DNA of 41,358 bases from Deltaproteobacteria bacterium (GCA_027858995.1 JAQIBP010000048.1:1-41358), one strand, 5' to 3'. Shown: positions 32,172 to 41,358, counted from the stretch's first letter. The notes: generated by a model from the letters alone, not told the origin. Program-made: numbers and translations.

Positions 32172-34124
32172 TTAAAAAATATCAGGTCCAACTATGGATC
32201 CATGGGCATTTTTGAGCTCTAAAAGTTCCTGTTTCTGCTGAGCAAGTATCTCAAACAGAGCCTGGGGAATATTCTCTTCCATTGAATAGGCATCCTGCTG
32301 GAGTTCAACTCTTTTTAATATATTATCAACATAGAGGGAAAATTGTTTTGTATAAAGCTCTTTTGTGTAATCTTTATTGATAATATCTTTAAACAATGAT
32401 TTCAGATCTTCATATTTTGGAAGATTTCCAATGGGCGTTGCAATATATTCAACTTCATTGTAGGCATATCTTTCAAGCCAGGAAAGCCATACTTTTACAT
32501 CTTTTTTTTCACCGATGAGTTTAGAAGAGTCGCCGCCACGGGCTTTATCTGTAAGAAAATAGTTCAAACCTGCCATAACAGGTTTGTACTCTTTTTTTAT
32601 TTTATCACTTCCAAAGAATTTAAACTGGGCATTCATGTAATCCCCTAATGCGCCTGGAATAAAGGGAGCATTTGCCCATGGCGCTCTTTTAACCCCTGTG
32701 GCTCCAACTTCTGTTGCAGTGGCAGCAGAAACAATGCATGCTCCAATGACAACCCCGGCATCTGAAGTTTGTGCAGCCCATACAGGAGGCATTGTATCTG
32801 CATCCCGCCCGCTGTAAGTGAAAACTCTTGTCAAGGCACCATCTGGATTTTCAGCTTCATCTGAGTAATTATCAAGTGATGGTGATCTCAGTGTACATCT
32901 AGAATTGGGATGGGATAGAGGAATGTTTTTGTTGTCATTGTCAGTTTTACCCTTAAACCACTCTCCCTGGAAATTAAAACCCTTGTCAGGATGTTCCTCA
33001 TTATTGCCTATCCAGTGGGGAACCTTTTTCTCATCAATTAATACATTTGACCATATTACTTCATGCCCGGGTTTTCTCAAGACTTTCATTAAAAGAGGAT
33101 CACCTTCAAGATTAACATCTTCAACAATGCCGAAAATCCCGGCTTCCGGGTTCACTGATCTTATGGATCCATCATCTGCTATCCACATCTGGGCAAGATC
33201 ATCGCCGATAAATACATTTCCTGCCATGGCAGTGGTGGTTTTTCCGCACCCGCTTGGAGCAGCGCCTGCAACCCATGTTACACGGCCATTGGGGCCATGT
33301 ATCCCTGTGATAAACATATGTTCGGATAACTCTTTACCAAGATTTTCGTAAACAGCCTTATCCACGGCAAATCTGTGGTTTCCTTTTTTCAGCAGCAAAG
33401 TGTTGCCAGCATAGGTGCACTTAAAGCTGTATGTTGTCTGGAATTTTCTATCCATGAACACTCTTGCATTGGGAAGATCTTCATCCCTGTTTAAACCTTC
33501 ACTGTGAACATTGGTGAAAAAATGTCCAAGTTTTTCAACCTCTTGATCAAAATCAGCAAAGGCATTTCTGTAAAGCAGTTCTGCACTGTGGGATACATAT
33601 GTGGAACTTGTAATCTCCAGAGCAGGATTTGACACAGGTGTTCCCACAGGGCCTCTCATGTAAAATCCAATGATCATGGTCATATCCTTCATGATATTCT
33701 TCATATTGGATCTGACCTGCTCTAAGGCAGTCGGTCTGTCCATTCTATTGGCAAGGGAACTTACATGATCTTCCGGATTTGCAATATAATATGTTCTGTC
33801 AACTATTCTTCCCTGTTCTCCGGCAAGGTCAAAGTGAATGGTATGTCCTTCCATGGCAAGGGGGGTCTCTTCGCCCTTTTCAATTGAAAGATCATTAATA
33901 AACTTCAAATCTTCAGACGATCCAGTGTTGACAAAAATAGAGCTAGGATTGCAAAGAACAATTGAATTGGCGATTCTTATTAAAACTTCGGAATTTTTTA
34001 TTTTTAAAATTCTGGTCAGATGCTTCTCCTCCATATATTGTTCAAATATGGTTTTAGCTTTTTCAATTGTATCTATTTTCCCGAGTTCATTAATTAAATC
34101 CATCTCTTTGTCTGTTCTCTGCAT
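32172..34124 (-). CDS. pckG: Phosphoenolpyruvate carboxykinase (GTP type)
   Basis: About 650 residues. Converts oxaloacetate and GTP to PEP, CO2 and GDP, linking the C4 pool with gluconeogenesis. The nucleotide-binding P-loop with the active-site cysteine reads APSGCGKTTTAMAG, and the metal/second loop lies in FIGDDLAQMWIADDG. Length fits the GTP class (about 600-650) rather than the ATP class (about 530). The frame extends to 34136, but ATG 34124 has GAGGA 6 bases upstream on the minus strand, so I take that start. It is transcribed alone, ending at the bidirectional terminator shared with hmc. Confidence 0.88.
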   Translation of the reverse strand: MQRTDKEMDLINELGKIDTIEKAKTIFEQYMEEKHLTRILKIKNSEVLIRIANSIVLCNPSSIFVNTGSSEDLKFINDLSIEKGEETPLAMEGHTIHFDLAGEQGRIVDRTYYIANPEDHVSSLANRMDRPTALEQVRSNMKNIMKDMTMIIGFYMRGPVGTPVSNPALEITSSTYVSHSAELLYRNAFADFDQEVEKLGHFFTNVHSEGLNRDEDLPNARVFMDRKFQTTYSFKCTYAGNTLLLKKGNHRFAVDKAVYENLGKELSEHMFITGIHGPNGRVTWVAGAAPSGCGKTTTAMAGNVFIGDDLAQMWIADDGSIRSVNPEAGIFGIVEDVNLEGDPLLMKVLRKPGHEVIWSNVLIDEKKVPHWIGNNEEHPDKGFNFQGEWFKGKTDNDNKNIPLSHPNSRCTLRSPSLDNYSDEAENPDGALTRVFTYSGRDADTMPPVWAAQTSDAGVVIGACIVSAATATEVGATGVKRAPWANAPFIPGALGDYMNAQFKFFGSDKIKKEYKPVMAGLNYFLTDKARGGDSSKLIGEKKDVKVWLSWLERYAYNEVEYIATPIGNLPKYEDLKSLFKDIINKDYTKELYTKQFSLYVDNILKRVELQQDAYSMEENIPQALFEILAQQKQELLELKNAHGSIVGPDIF

Positions 34125-34296
34125 AATTATCCTCATTTTAAAAAGTCCTGTTGATAAAAATTACCTTTTACCTTCTACCATTATATACAAAAAAATCAAA
34201 TATTAAATTCTGGATGTTTATTAAAAGTTTGGATTGTATTTTGATGTAAATTTATATAAACACAGGCAGAAGAAAGCTTAAATCTTTAGGAGCATT

Positions 34297-35241
34297 ATGG
34301 ATAAAAAAATATTTGCAGATTTGCACAACCATACCACAGCATCGGATGGGGATTTTACACCGGATGAACTGGTGGAGCAGGCAAAGATAAATGGAATCAA
34401 GGCAGTAGGAATCACAGATCATGACACCCTCAATGGTTTGAAAGATGCGCTTGCCGCAGGAAGAAAACAGAAGATTGAAGTTATTCCGGGTGTGGAAATA
34501 TCCATCAGGTTTAAACGGTCTTATTTTACAGGTACCCTGCACCTTCTGTGTTATTTCAATAAAAACATGCTTGCAGACAATGATTTTGTAAAAGAGTTTG
34601 AAAAGATTTTAGCTAAAGGAAGGGGTGAAAAACTTGTAAAGGTTAGAATTGATGAAATAAACAGGTTTTTTGGCCCCCAATCTTTTAAATCAGGCGAGAA
34701 AGATCCACTGTTAAAAAGAGATCTTGAATTTGAGGATATTGCAGCTTTAAGCAGTAATGCAACAAGACGTCATTTTGCTGTTGCATTAAAAGAGTCTTTC
34801 AATATAACAAACAGTGATATAATTAATACAATTATCGGCAACAGCAGTAAAGCATATCTTCCTTCTGGAATTCAATTAAAAGAGGTGGTTGATTTTATCC
34901 GCAACAACAGAATACTTGCAGTTCTGGCCCATCCTGCAGCAGGCTCTTTCCCGGGAGAAGGCCATTATAAAGAAGTATTGCCCCGTTTTGAGATTGTAGA
35001 ACAGATTTTTCCTGAATTTCTTGAAGCTGGTATCAATGGTCTTGAAGTTTATTACCCCGGTCATACAAAAGAATATCAGGAATTGCTCAAATCATGGGCT
35101 TTAAAACATAAACTCATAATTACCGGTGGGTCAGACTGCCACGATGGGAAAGAACGTCCATTTGGAGTGCAGGGAATTTCGCAGTCAGAATTTGAACTAT
35201 TTAAGGAAGCCTTGATTTGGAAAGAAAATAAATTGTCATAA
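34297..35241 (+). CDS. PHP-domain phosphoesterase
   Basis: 314 residues of the PHP metal-dependent phosphoesterase family. The N-terminal metal motif is DLHNHTTASDG and the second is ITDHDTLNGL. EVIPGVEIS, AVLAHPAAG and GGSDCHDGKER add further metal ligands. Relatives such as the YciV/RNase AM group act on nucleotide or RNA 5' ends, but the insert around 80-170 differs and the substrate is not certain. AGGAG lies before ATG 34297. The next gene starts 18 bases downstream. Confidence 0.85.
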   Translation: MDKKIFADLHNHTTASDGDFTPDELVEQAKINGIKAVGITDHDTLNGLKDALAAGRKQKIEVIPGVEISIRFKRSYFTGTLHLLCYFNKNMLADNDFVKEFEKILAKGRGEKLVKVRIDEINRFFGPQSFKSGEKDPLLKRDLEFEDIAALSSNATRRHFAVALKESFNITNSDIINTIIGNSSKAYLPSGIQLKEVVDFIRNNRILAVLAHPAAGSFPGEGHYKEVLPRFEIVEQIFPEFLEAGINGLEVYYPGHTKEYQELLKSWALKHKLIITGGSDCHDGKERPFGVQGISQSEFELFKEALIWKENKLS

Positions 35242-35259
35242 AAAAGAGGAAAAATCGTC

Positions 35260-35712
35260 ATGAGAAGAAAACATAAAGAGATTACAGATAAAAAAGAGAT
35301 TGAAAAAATTTTAAAGAAAAGCCAGATATGTCATATTGCAATGGTAGATAAAGATAAACCATATATTGTTCCAATGAATTTTGGTTATGAAAATAAAACT
35401 CTGTTTTTCCACTGTGCTTTAGAAGGCAGAAAAATTAATTTGATCAAAAAAAACCCCAATTTATGTTTTGAAGTTGATCAGGTTGTCCAGTTTAAAAAAG
35501 CAAAGCTTGCCTGTGACTGGTCAATTGAATATAAAAGCGTGATAGGGGAAGGCAGAGCTCAATTGTTGTATGATCCAGAAGAAAAAAGAGAGGCTTTGGA
35601 TATTATCATGGCGCAATATTCAGGTAGAACCTTTGAGTATCCCAGTGAAATGCTTGAAAAAACTCTTGTGATAAAACTGGTAATTGACAAGATGACCGGG
35701 AAGCAATCTTGA
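35260..35712 (+). CDS. Pyridoxamine 5'-phosphate oxidase-fold flavin-binding protein
   Basis: 150 residues of the split-barrel FMN-binding fold (NimA-like group): ICHIAMVDKDKPYIVPMNFG at the start, TLFFHCALEGRKINLIKKNP next, and FEVDQV in the middle. Such proteins reduce small substrates or bind flavin; the substrate is unknown. AGAGGAAAA precedes the ATG. Its stop overlaps the next ATG, so it is translationally coupled to DUF3786. Confidence 0.82.
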   Translation: MRRKHKEITDKKEIEKILKKSQICHIAMVDKDKPYIVPMNFGYENKTLFFHCALEGRKINLIKKNPNLCFEVDQVVQFKKAKLACDWSIEYKSVIGEGRAQLLYDPEEKREALDIIMAQYSGRTFEYPSEMLEKTLVIKLVIDKMTGKQS

Positions 35713-36350
35713 TGAAACAGGTCAAAATAACGGTGGAAGAGATGAATGACAGCATAGATAAAACAATATTTTCAGATCTTGAATCCTGTGATCCTGAAGA
35801 GGTGGTTTCACGAACCGGTTGTAGATTTGATAAAATAGCGAATCAATATTTTGTAAATATCTGGGGGCATGAATATTGTGTTGATTTAAATAGATATGAA
35901 GTCCAGCCAAAAGGAACAGGCATAAAAACTTATCAGGATTTCTTATATCTGTTTATTTTGTATTATCTTATGCAATCAAAAGCCATCAAACCTTCCGGGG
36001 AATGGGTGTCGGAAAAAGATATCCCCTCGGGAGCTGCTTTTTTCCGGGGACCCCACACTATTCCGGGCAATTTAATTACAAGTCGATTTGGCAATGATAT
36101 AGATGCTTTTAAAAAAGAGAGCAAAAAATTAAATGGGATCAGTCTTGATATGGCAGATGCAGCCTTTAGTTTTGAAATTACTCCGGCCATACCCGTTGCA
36201 GTATTGTATTTTATGGGTGATGAAGATTTCCCAAGTGAGGCAAAATTGCTGTTTGACAAGACAATAGGACTTCATTTGACTTTGGATATTATTTTTGCCC
36301 TTGCCGTGGAGATCTGCAATACACTTGGAACAACAAAGGATCATCAATAA
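35712..36350 (+). CDS. DUF3786 domain protein
   Basis: About 212 residues matching the DUF3786 pattern: EEVVSRTGCRFD, YFVNIWGHEYCVDLNRYEV, LYLFILYYLMQ, and FPSEAKLLFDKTIGLHLTLD, near the end. This family is common in anaerobes with corrinoid or Fe-S enzymes; no function is established. The start ATG 35712 overlaps the upstream stop (TGATG); an upstream TTG at 35709 is possible. It converges with the fusion gene 36365-39004, leaving 14 bases. Confidence 0.78.
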   Translation: MKQVKITVEEMNDSIDKTIFSDLESCDPEEVVSRTGCRFDKIANQYFVNIWGHEYCVDLNRYEVQPKGTGIKTYQDFLYLFILYYLMQSKAIKPSGEWVSEKDIPSGAAFFRGPHTIPGNLITSRFGNDIDAFKKESKKLNGISLDMADAAFSFEITPAIPVAVLYFMGDEDFPSEAKLLFDKTIGLHLTLDIIFALAVEICNTLGTTKDHQ

Positions 36351-36364
36351 TGCGTAAATTGATT

Positions 36365-39004
36365 TTATAACAGTTTGGGTAGTAAATGTTGAACATCAGA
36401 TTCATTAAAGCAAAACTGCATATCAATAAACCTGTTTCTCAATTTTTTGATTTCATCTTTAACTGTTTTTTTGTTTTTAATAAGATCTGCCATTAAACCA
36501 GCCAGAGTCTGGAAATCTCTCTCTTTCATGCCAAAACGTGTCATCTCAGATACTCCCATTCTCAGGGCTCCTGATGCTGTAAAACCCTCTTCCACAGGGG
36601 TTGCCTGATAGTTGACAATAATATTGTTCTCTTCAAGTTCCCGGGCAATTTTAGCAGCTTTGCCATATCCTACATTTAAAACAACCTGATGGGTCTGGGT
36701 AAAGGATATTTCTGGATCTCCTGCAACATCAAGACTCTGATCTTTTAAGGAAGTGGCAAAGGCTTTGGCATTGGAGATTACAGCTTTTTGATATTCATCC
36801 TTAAAATGATTCATTTCATAGGCAGCAAACAAAAGACCTGTCATGGTTCCAAGGTGATGGTTGCTGACACTTCCCGGAAATGTTCTTCTCTGGACAGCTT
36901 CCCAAAGTTCATACTCAAGATCATTTTCATTGAAATCAGATGCAATTACCCCCCGCTGGGTGCCGAAATAGGTTTTATGGGTGGAGCCGGTTACAATATG
37001 GGCACCCTCTTTTAAAGGTTCCTGGAAATGCGGGCCGTAAAGCCCAAGTACATGTGCCATGTCATACATCACAAGGCAGCCTGGGGCAAATTCATCCACA
37101 AGTCTGCGGATTTGAGAAACCGGTTCTTTATGGAGAATCATGCTTTTACCAAGGATAACAAGTTCAGGCTGATGCTCTTTAATAATTGTTTCACAGGCTT
37201 GAATATCAATTTTATATGGATTCTCCTTAAGTACAGGGAAATTTATAACAGCTGGTTTTTCAGTTTTGGGATCCCTTGCCACAAAATCACGAAGCGCTCC
37301 CATGGGCTGGGCGCTTAAATGCCCGCCTTTTATAATATGGTTGTTCATGATTTTTTTGATTTTATGCTGCTCATTTTTCCTGTCAGTCCTGTTTAGAAAA
37401 TCCACAAGTGCACTGAAAAATGCAGTGTTGGCCATCTGCCCTGAAATAACTCTTGATTCTATATTTTGGCACCCAAAAAAGGTTTTAAATTCCTGGTTCA
37501 AAAGATTTTCAACTTCTCTTATAAACTCGGTTCCCTGGTAATAGAATACATCTTCTCCAAAAAAGGCCTTTATCTCTTTATGTTCTGCATATCTGTTTAC
37601 AGGATCACTTATGGATAAGAGCCTTGAAACATATGACTGGCTCATTTCCGACGGGATAAGGTTTATACACTCTTTTGCACGCCATGTATGATTGGTCAGT
37701 GCCTTTGAAATGAGAATATTTGCAAGTTCAGGATAGTTTTTACTGTTCTTCGTTTTCTGTTTTAACCTTAACTGATCATGGGGGATGGATCTGACAAAGG
37801 GCGGAGCCTGGGAGCTCATATGCCAGGGAACAACAATACCGGCACACTGTTTTTTCCTGATTTCTATCTCAAGTGCTGCGCCTTCTATAATATTGCTGTC
37901 AATCAATGCCAGAGCAACAGCCCGCCTTTTGGGTTTTTCTTTAAATATGCCATCAAGCCCGCTTCCTTCTGGTTCCTGATATGGAATCATTGTTCCTGAA
38001 GTTATATGTCCCACATGTTTATCCTGTACAAATACCTTGTATCCTGCCCTTGCAATACCTTTTCCGGTAATGGCAATGGGCATTATCATCCTTGGAAGAT
38101 GGGCAATATTTTCAAATTTTTGTTCCATGATATTTTTAAAGGCAAGGTATTGCAGGAAGAGGGCATCTTTTCCTATAAAATCTCCTTTCATGTAAGAAAA
38201 ACTAACTGCAAATTTGGATAGTTTGGATGCAAAGATTGGAATTTCTGTTTCATCATGATCCAGGCCCAGCTCATGACCGTATAGAGGAAGACCTGCTTCA
38301 AGCCTTAAGGTATCCCTTGCACCAAGCCCGATGGGAGCAGCTCCTTTTTGAAGTAAAAGATCCCAGATAAAGCCTGCATTACTTCTTTGAATAAAAAGTT
38401 CAAATCCCAGGGGTTCCCCGGTATATCCTGTTCTTGCAAGACAAATTTCAATGCCATTGATATCAACTGTGCTCAGGCTGTTTCTAACAGGTTCGGGCAG
38501 ACTGCCCTGTGTTATGATTTGTTCCATGATAATTTTTGAAAAAGGGCCCTGGAGGGAAATCATGGCCTCTTCAAAGGTTTTGTCAACCATTTCAACATCC
38601 TGAAATGATTTCAGATGTTTTTCAAAATGGGCAACATCTTTATCTCTGTTTGACGCATTGACAACAAGCAGGTATTCATCAGGTTTAAATCTGTATAGAT
38701 AAGCGTCATCAGTTGCACCGCCATTTGAGTTTTGTATCAAAGTATACTGACTTTCTCCTATATCAAGAGCCATGGCATTATTGGTAAGAACATGCTGTAA
38801 AAATGACAGGGTATTGCTGCCTCTAAAATAGAGTCTTCCCATGTGGGAAACATCAAAGATGCCTGCTTTTGTCCTGGTTGCCATATGTTCATTAATAATA
38901 CCTTCAGGATATTGAATCGGCATTTCCCAGCCGCCGAATTCTACAATTTTTGCATCAAGTTTCTGGTGTTTGTAGTAAAGCACAGTTCTCAAAAGTTTGT
39001 TCAT
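36365..39004 (-). CDS. GcvT-SHMT fusion (aminomethyltransferase / serine hydroxymethyltransferase)
   Basis: About 879 residues. The N-terminal ~400 are glycine cleavage T protein: VEFGGWEMPIQYP, GIFDVSHMGR, VVNASNRDKD near the folate site, and ARTGYTGEPLGFELF. The C-terminal ~460 are a divergent SHMT: NLIPSEMSQSYVSRLL, NRYAEHKE, SGQMANTAFFSAL, and the PLP lysine K677 in GSTHKTYFGTQRG. T protein makes 5,10-methylene-THF from the aminomethyl group on H protein; SHMT combines it with glycine to give serine. A fusion could pass the folate directly. Several SHMT motifs differ from the usual (for example GTQRG for GPRGG). ATG 39004 is preferred to TTG 39019. No H or P protein genes are nearby. Confidence 0.88.
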   Translation of the reverse strand: MNKLLRTVLYYKHQKLDAKIVEFGGWEMPIQYPEGIINEHMATRTKAGIFDVSHMGRLYFRGSNTLSFLQHVLTNNAMALDIGESQYTLIQNSNGGATDDAYLYRFKPDEYLLVVNASNRDKDVAHFEKHLKSFQDVEMVDKTFEEAMISLQGPFSKIIMEQIITQGSLPEPVRNSLSTVDINGIEICLARTGYTGEPLGFELFIQRSNAGFIWDLLLQKGAAPIGLGARDTLRLEAGLPLYGHELGLDHDETEIPIFASKLSKFAVSFSYMKGDFIGKDALFLQYLAFKNIMEQKFENIAHLPRMIMPIAITGKGIARAGYKVFVQDKHVGHITSGTMIPYQEPEGSGLDGIFKEKPKRRAVALALIDSNIIEGAALEIEIRKKQCAGIVVPWHMSSQAPPFVRSIPHDQLRLKQKTKNSKNYPELANILISKALTNHTWRAKECINLIPSEMSQSYVSRLLSISDPVNRYAEHKEIKAFFGEDVFYYQGTEFIREVENLLNQEFKTFFGCQNIESRVISGQMANTAFFSALVDFLNRTDRKNEQHKIKKIMNNHIIKGGHLSAQPMGALRDFVARDPKTEKPAVINFPVLKENPYKIDIQACETIIKEHQPELVILGKSMILHKEPVSQIRRLVDEFAPGCLVMYDMAHVLGLYGPHFQEPLKEGAHIVTGSTHKTYFGTQRGVIASDFNENDLEYELWEAVQRRTFPGSVSNHHLGTMTGLLFAAYEMNHFKDEYQKAVISNAKAFATSLKDQSLDVAGDPEISFTQTHQVVLNVGYGKAAKIARELEENNIIVNYQATPVEEGFTASGALRMGVSEMTRFGMKERDFQTLAGLMADLIKNKKTVKDEIKKLRNRFIDMQFCFNESDVQHLLPKLL

Positions 39005-39098
39005 ATTATTCTCTTTCAATATAATTATAGTTTATTATAAAAAAAACTTAATAAAAGCTTGATAATATGTCAACGAATAAAGGCTTGACAGATTCCAT

Positions 39099-39365
39099 TC
39101 ATACTGGATATATAAAAATATTCAATCCATATCCCATAAGAATCAAACCAAAAAGTCCAGTAAAAAATCCCATAATAATGATAACTCTGTACAGATTTTT
39201 ATTTGCTCCATGAGTTCGTGATAATTGTATACTGTCAAATTGAATTGAGCCGTCTGAAGACCGGTTCTCCTGTTCATATTTTTCAAGAAGTTTATTTTTT
39301 TTACGACCCTTGATAACCATGAACATTCCAGCTGATAAGAAGATACATCCTGTGATTAGAAACAT
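39099..39365 (-). CDS. Small two-helix membrane protein
   Basis: 88 residues: a membrane helix at the N-terminus (ITGCIFLSAGMFMVI), a charged middle (KGRKKNKLLEKYEQENRSS) and a second helix near the C-terminus (IIIMGFFTGLFGLILMG). No family recognised. It is a single gene 95 bases upstream of, and in the same direction as, the GcvT-SHMT gene, so it may belong to the same transcript. Confidence 0.6.
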   Translation of the reverse strand: MFLITGCIFLSAGMFMVIKGRKKNKLLEKYEQENRSSDGSIQFDSIQLSRTHGANKNLYRVIIIMGFFTGLFGLILMGYGLNIFIYPV

Positions 39366-39553
39366 AATTTTTCCTGTCTTGGTTTAAAGTATTTTGATTT
39401 TAAAATAACACATTCCAGGACCATTATATACAAAATTTAATTATATATTATTTGCGCAATACAAGGCTCAGATGTTATGAAGGCTTCTGTTTTAAAGACA
39501 AAAGAAAAATATAAAGAGCATCATGATGCAGGGCAGGAAAAATTGTAAATAAT
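39366..39553. other. Intergenic region
   Basis: 188 AT-rich bases between divergent genes. A 23-codon frame (39477-39548: MKASVLKTKEKYKEHHDAGQ plus three residues) ends 5 bases before the MATE start and could be a leader peptide, but it lacks a clear ribosome binding site. Confidence 0.3.
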
Positions 39554-40918
39554 ATGGTTTTTTTTACACTCGGTAAATACAAAGAGATCCTCAGAATAAG
39601 TCTGCCCCTCGTACTGAGCATGGGCGCCACTACCTTTATGGAGTTTACAGATAGGATTTTTTTAGGCCGGTATTCACTGGATGCCCTGGCAGCCTCCATG
39701 CCGGCAGGAATTACTTCTTTTTTGTTCGCCTCTTTTTTCATAGGGGCAGCAGGATATGTAAATGTGTTTATTGCCCAGTATACTGGTGCCAATGACAACA
39801 AAAAGGTAGGTGCATCCCTGTGGCAGGCGATCTATTTTTCAATTTTTGGCGGTATTCTCATGGCACTTTTAGCTTTTACCTCAGTCAAGTTATTTGCGTT
39901 TATAGGTCATGCGCCGGAGATTCAAAAGCTTGAGGTGATTTATTTTCGTATCCTGTGCTATGGTACAGGGGCCATCATCCTGGGAACCACCCTTTCCTGT
40001 TTTTATTCAGGAAGGGGACTGACCAAAAACGTTATGCTGGTCCATATCATTGGAACACTCTTTAACATTCCTTTAGATTATGCAATCATAAATGGTGTCT
40101 GGGGATTCCCTGAACTTGGCATTCAAGGAGCGGCCATTGCAACTGTAATGTCATGGATACTTATTACATTTATCTTTATCATTTTAATTTTTAACAAAAA
40201 ATATAATGAATGTTTCAGTGTCTGGAATGCCAGACAGTTCAATCCAAAGTTATTCACACGGCTGATGAAATTTGGAATACCCGGAGGTGTCCAGTTTTTT
40301 CTTGATATTCTTGCTTTTACTTTTTTTATCCTCATTGTGGGAAGACTGGGGAAACAGGAGCTTACTGTCACCAACCTGGTCATGTCCATCAATGCCCTCT
40401 CTTACATGCCGATGTTTGGGTTTTCAATGGGAGTTTCCACACTGGTAGGGCAGGCCATGGGAGGTGGAAAACCAGATTCAGCTGTTATTGCTGCCAACTC
40501 CACAGCCCACATTGCATTGTTCTATGTATTTGGACTGATCCTGCTGTTCGTATTTTTCCCTATTCCGCTAATCAAGATGTTTTTACCTGCTGATATGGCA
40601 CCGGCTGATCTGAAAGTCATCATAGATATGGGAATCATCCTTTTAAGATTTGTGGCTGCTTATCTTTTTTTTGATTCTATTAATATTATTTATATGGGAG
40701 TTCTAAAAGGCGCCGGTGATTCTATGTTTATTATGTGGAGCATGAGCCTTACCACTATTTTTTTTCTATTTATACCAGTATGGGTGGGGGTCACTAACTT
40801 TGGGATGGGGCTTTATTTTGCATGGACATGCATAACCATTTATCTGTTTATGCTCTGCTTTATAATTTTTACAAGGTTTTACAAAGGGAAATGGAAAACT
40901 ATCCGGATTCTTGAATAA
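39554..40918 (+). CDS. MATE-family efflux transporter
   Basis: 454 residues with about twelve membrane helices, in the usual two-half layout: ISLPLVLSMGATTFMEFTDRIFLGR at the start (given here as the family entry motif), and the second half starting near FGIPGGVQFF. MATE proteins export cationic compounds or metabolites in exchange for Na+ or H+. A Na+ gradient would be available from the Na+-NQR. The ribosome binding site is weak (AGGA 14 bases upstream of ATG 39554). Substrate unknown. Confidence 0.88.
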   Translation: MVFFTLGKYKEILRISLPLVLSMGATTFMEFTDRIFLGRYSLDALAASMPAGITSFLFASFFIGAAGYVNVFIAQYTGANDNKKVGASLWQAIYFSIFGGILMALLAFTSVKLFAFIGHAPEIQKLEVIYFRILCYGTGAIILGTTLSCFYSGRGLTKNVMLVHIIGTLFNIPLDYAIINGVWGFPELGIQGAAIATVMSWILITFIFIILIFNKKYNECFSVWNARQFNPKLFTRLMKFGIPGGVQFFLDILAFTFFILIVGRLGKQELTVTNLVMSINALSYMPMFGFSMGVSTLVGQAMGGGKPDSAVIAANSTAHIALFYVFGLILLFVFFPIPLIKMFLPADMAPADLKVIIDMGIILLRFVAAYLFFDSINIIYMGVLKGAGDSMFIMWSMSLTTIFFLFIPVWVGVTNFGMGLYFAWTCITIYLFMLCFIIFTRFYKGKWKTIRILE

Positions 40919-41208
40919 AACAGTAAAACCTGAAATAAGTATTATAGTGCTGGCCATCCCAAATTACACACTATACATTAAAAAAATGATTGTCTGTCTG
41001 ATGGATGAAATTTCCACCAACTGTTGTATTGGGCTTTAATGCAAAGATCTTGGGATGATTGTTAATAATAGTCCTGAATCTTTAAATCATGGGTTTGGGA
41101 TAACCATAAATAGGCTTTATGTCCTAAATATACTGCCAGTACAGGCAGGGCACTCTGGGGCGACTTTCCCTGGTTCTTTATTCGCTTTAGCGTATTCACA
41201 GCGAATGA

Positions 41209-41242
41209 ATGACGCTTATGCCGAGCTCGGCATAAGCGTCAT
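41209..41242. repeat. Perfect 34-bp palindrome
   Basis: Two 17-base arms meet with no spacer: ATGACGCTTATGCCGAG (41209-41225) and its exact complement (41226-41242). It could be a recombinase site, the end of a mobile element, or a hairpin. Confidence 0.75.
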
Positions 41243-41254
41243 TATGCTGAGTTC

Positions 41255-41328
41255 CTGATTATGCCGAGTAATATCCCTCACACTGGCGGGTCTCTTGTTG
41301 TCTGGTGCATTTGACTCGGCATAATCAG
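41255..41328. repeat. 15-bp inverted repeat with 44-base spacer
   Basis: CTGATTATGCCGAGT (41255-41269) and its exact complement ACTCGGCATAATCAG (41314-41328). It shares TATGCCGAG with the palindrome just upstream, making four copies of this core in 111 bases, two in each orientation. Confidence 0.75.
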
Positions 41329-41358
41329 AGACTTTTAAGAAAGGCTAAAAGTTTGTCA

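Larger units (their letters stand above)
40919..41358. other. Non-coding right edge with palindrome cluster
   Basis: No convincing gene. The 67-codon frame at 41055-41258 runs into the palindromes and shows no family pattern. From about 41200 on, the sequence is rich in inverted copies of ATGCCGAG (listed separately) and continues beyond the window. Confidence 0.5.

Noticed and set aside
32905-33351. 148-codon antisense frame inside PEP carboxykinase
   Set aside because: Shadow frame over the strongly conserved P-loop region of pckG.
41055-41258. 67-codon frame at the right edge
   Set aside because: It overlaps the palindrome cluster, has no ribosome binding site of note and no family features.

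Overview
The window is AT-rich chromosomal DNA that looks like a strictly anaerobic sulfate-reducing bacterium of the Desulfobacterota (Desulfobacteraceae-like; no database search was possible). The main reasons are a 16-haem Hmc-type transmembrane redox complex, an electron-bifurcating NfnAB transhydrogenase, a six-subunit Na+-NQR with its maturation factors, CooT-like and DUF3842 proteins typical of anaerobes, and a DUF3786 protein. No rRNA, tRNA or CRISPR array is visible.

Layout. 1-7730: a class III adenylate cyclase/ATPase/TPR protein, an NAD-dependent epimerase/reductase, a convergent FAD-dependent oxidoreductase, then thymidylate kinase, DUF3842 and a CooT-like protein. 7817-14830: nqrABCDEF-apbE-nqrM, a tightly packed operon. 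The last gene is only 45 codons. It is followed by a decayed GNAT acetyltransferase (14841-15004). 15075-21815: a small integrated element bounded by a perfect 16-bp direct repeat. 21799-24082: nfnB and nfnA on the minus strand. 24553-32046: hmcABCD, a Trp-rich nine-repeat TmcD-like protein, hmcE and hmcF. 32172-36350: GTP-type PEP carboxykinase (minus), a PHP-domain phosphoesterase, a flavin-binding pyridoxamine-oxidase-fold protein and DUF3786. 36365-39004: an unusual GcvT-SHMT fusion (minus). 39099-40918: a small membrane protein and a MATE transporter. The right edge carries a cluster of perfect palindromes that may mark another mobile element.

How the genes work together. Without the island, nqr and nfnAB would be convergent neighbours and hmc would diverge from nfnAB. 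The window is therefore a redox hub. NfnAB links NADH, NADPH and ferredoxin; Na+-NQR links NADH, quinone and sodium motive force; Hmc passes electrons between periplasmic cytochrome c and the membrane or cytoplasm.

The most interesting region is the ~6.7 kb element. It has a tyrosine integrase beside one attachment repeat, an excisionase-like HTH, a divergent regulator region, a winged-helix replication-like protein followed by iteron-like repeats, and a Mu gpI-like capsid protease gene with a nested, separately startable scaffold region. I see no terminase, portal, major capsid or tail gene. This composition suggests a very small phage satellite (or a strongly reduced prophage). It is integrated into the 3' end of a metabolic gene, nfnB, whose last codons and stop it rebuilds.
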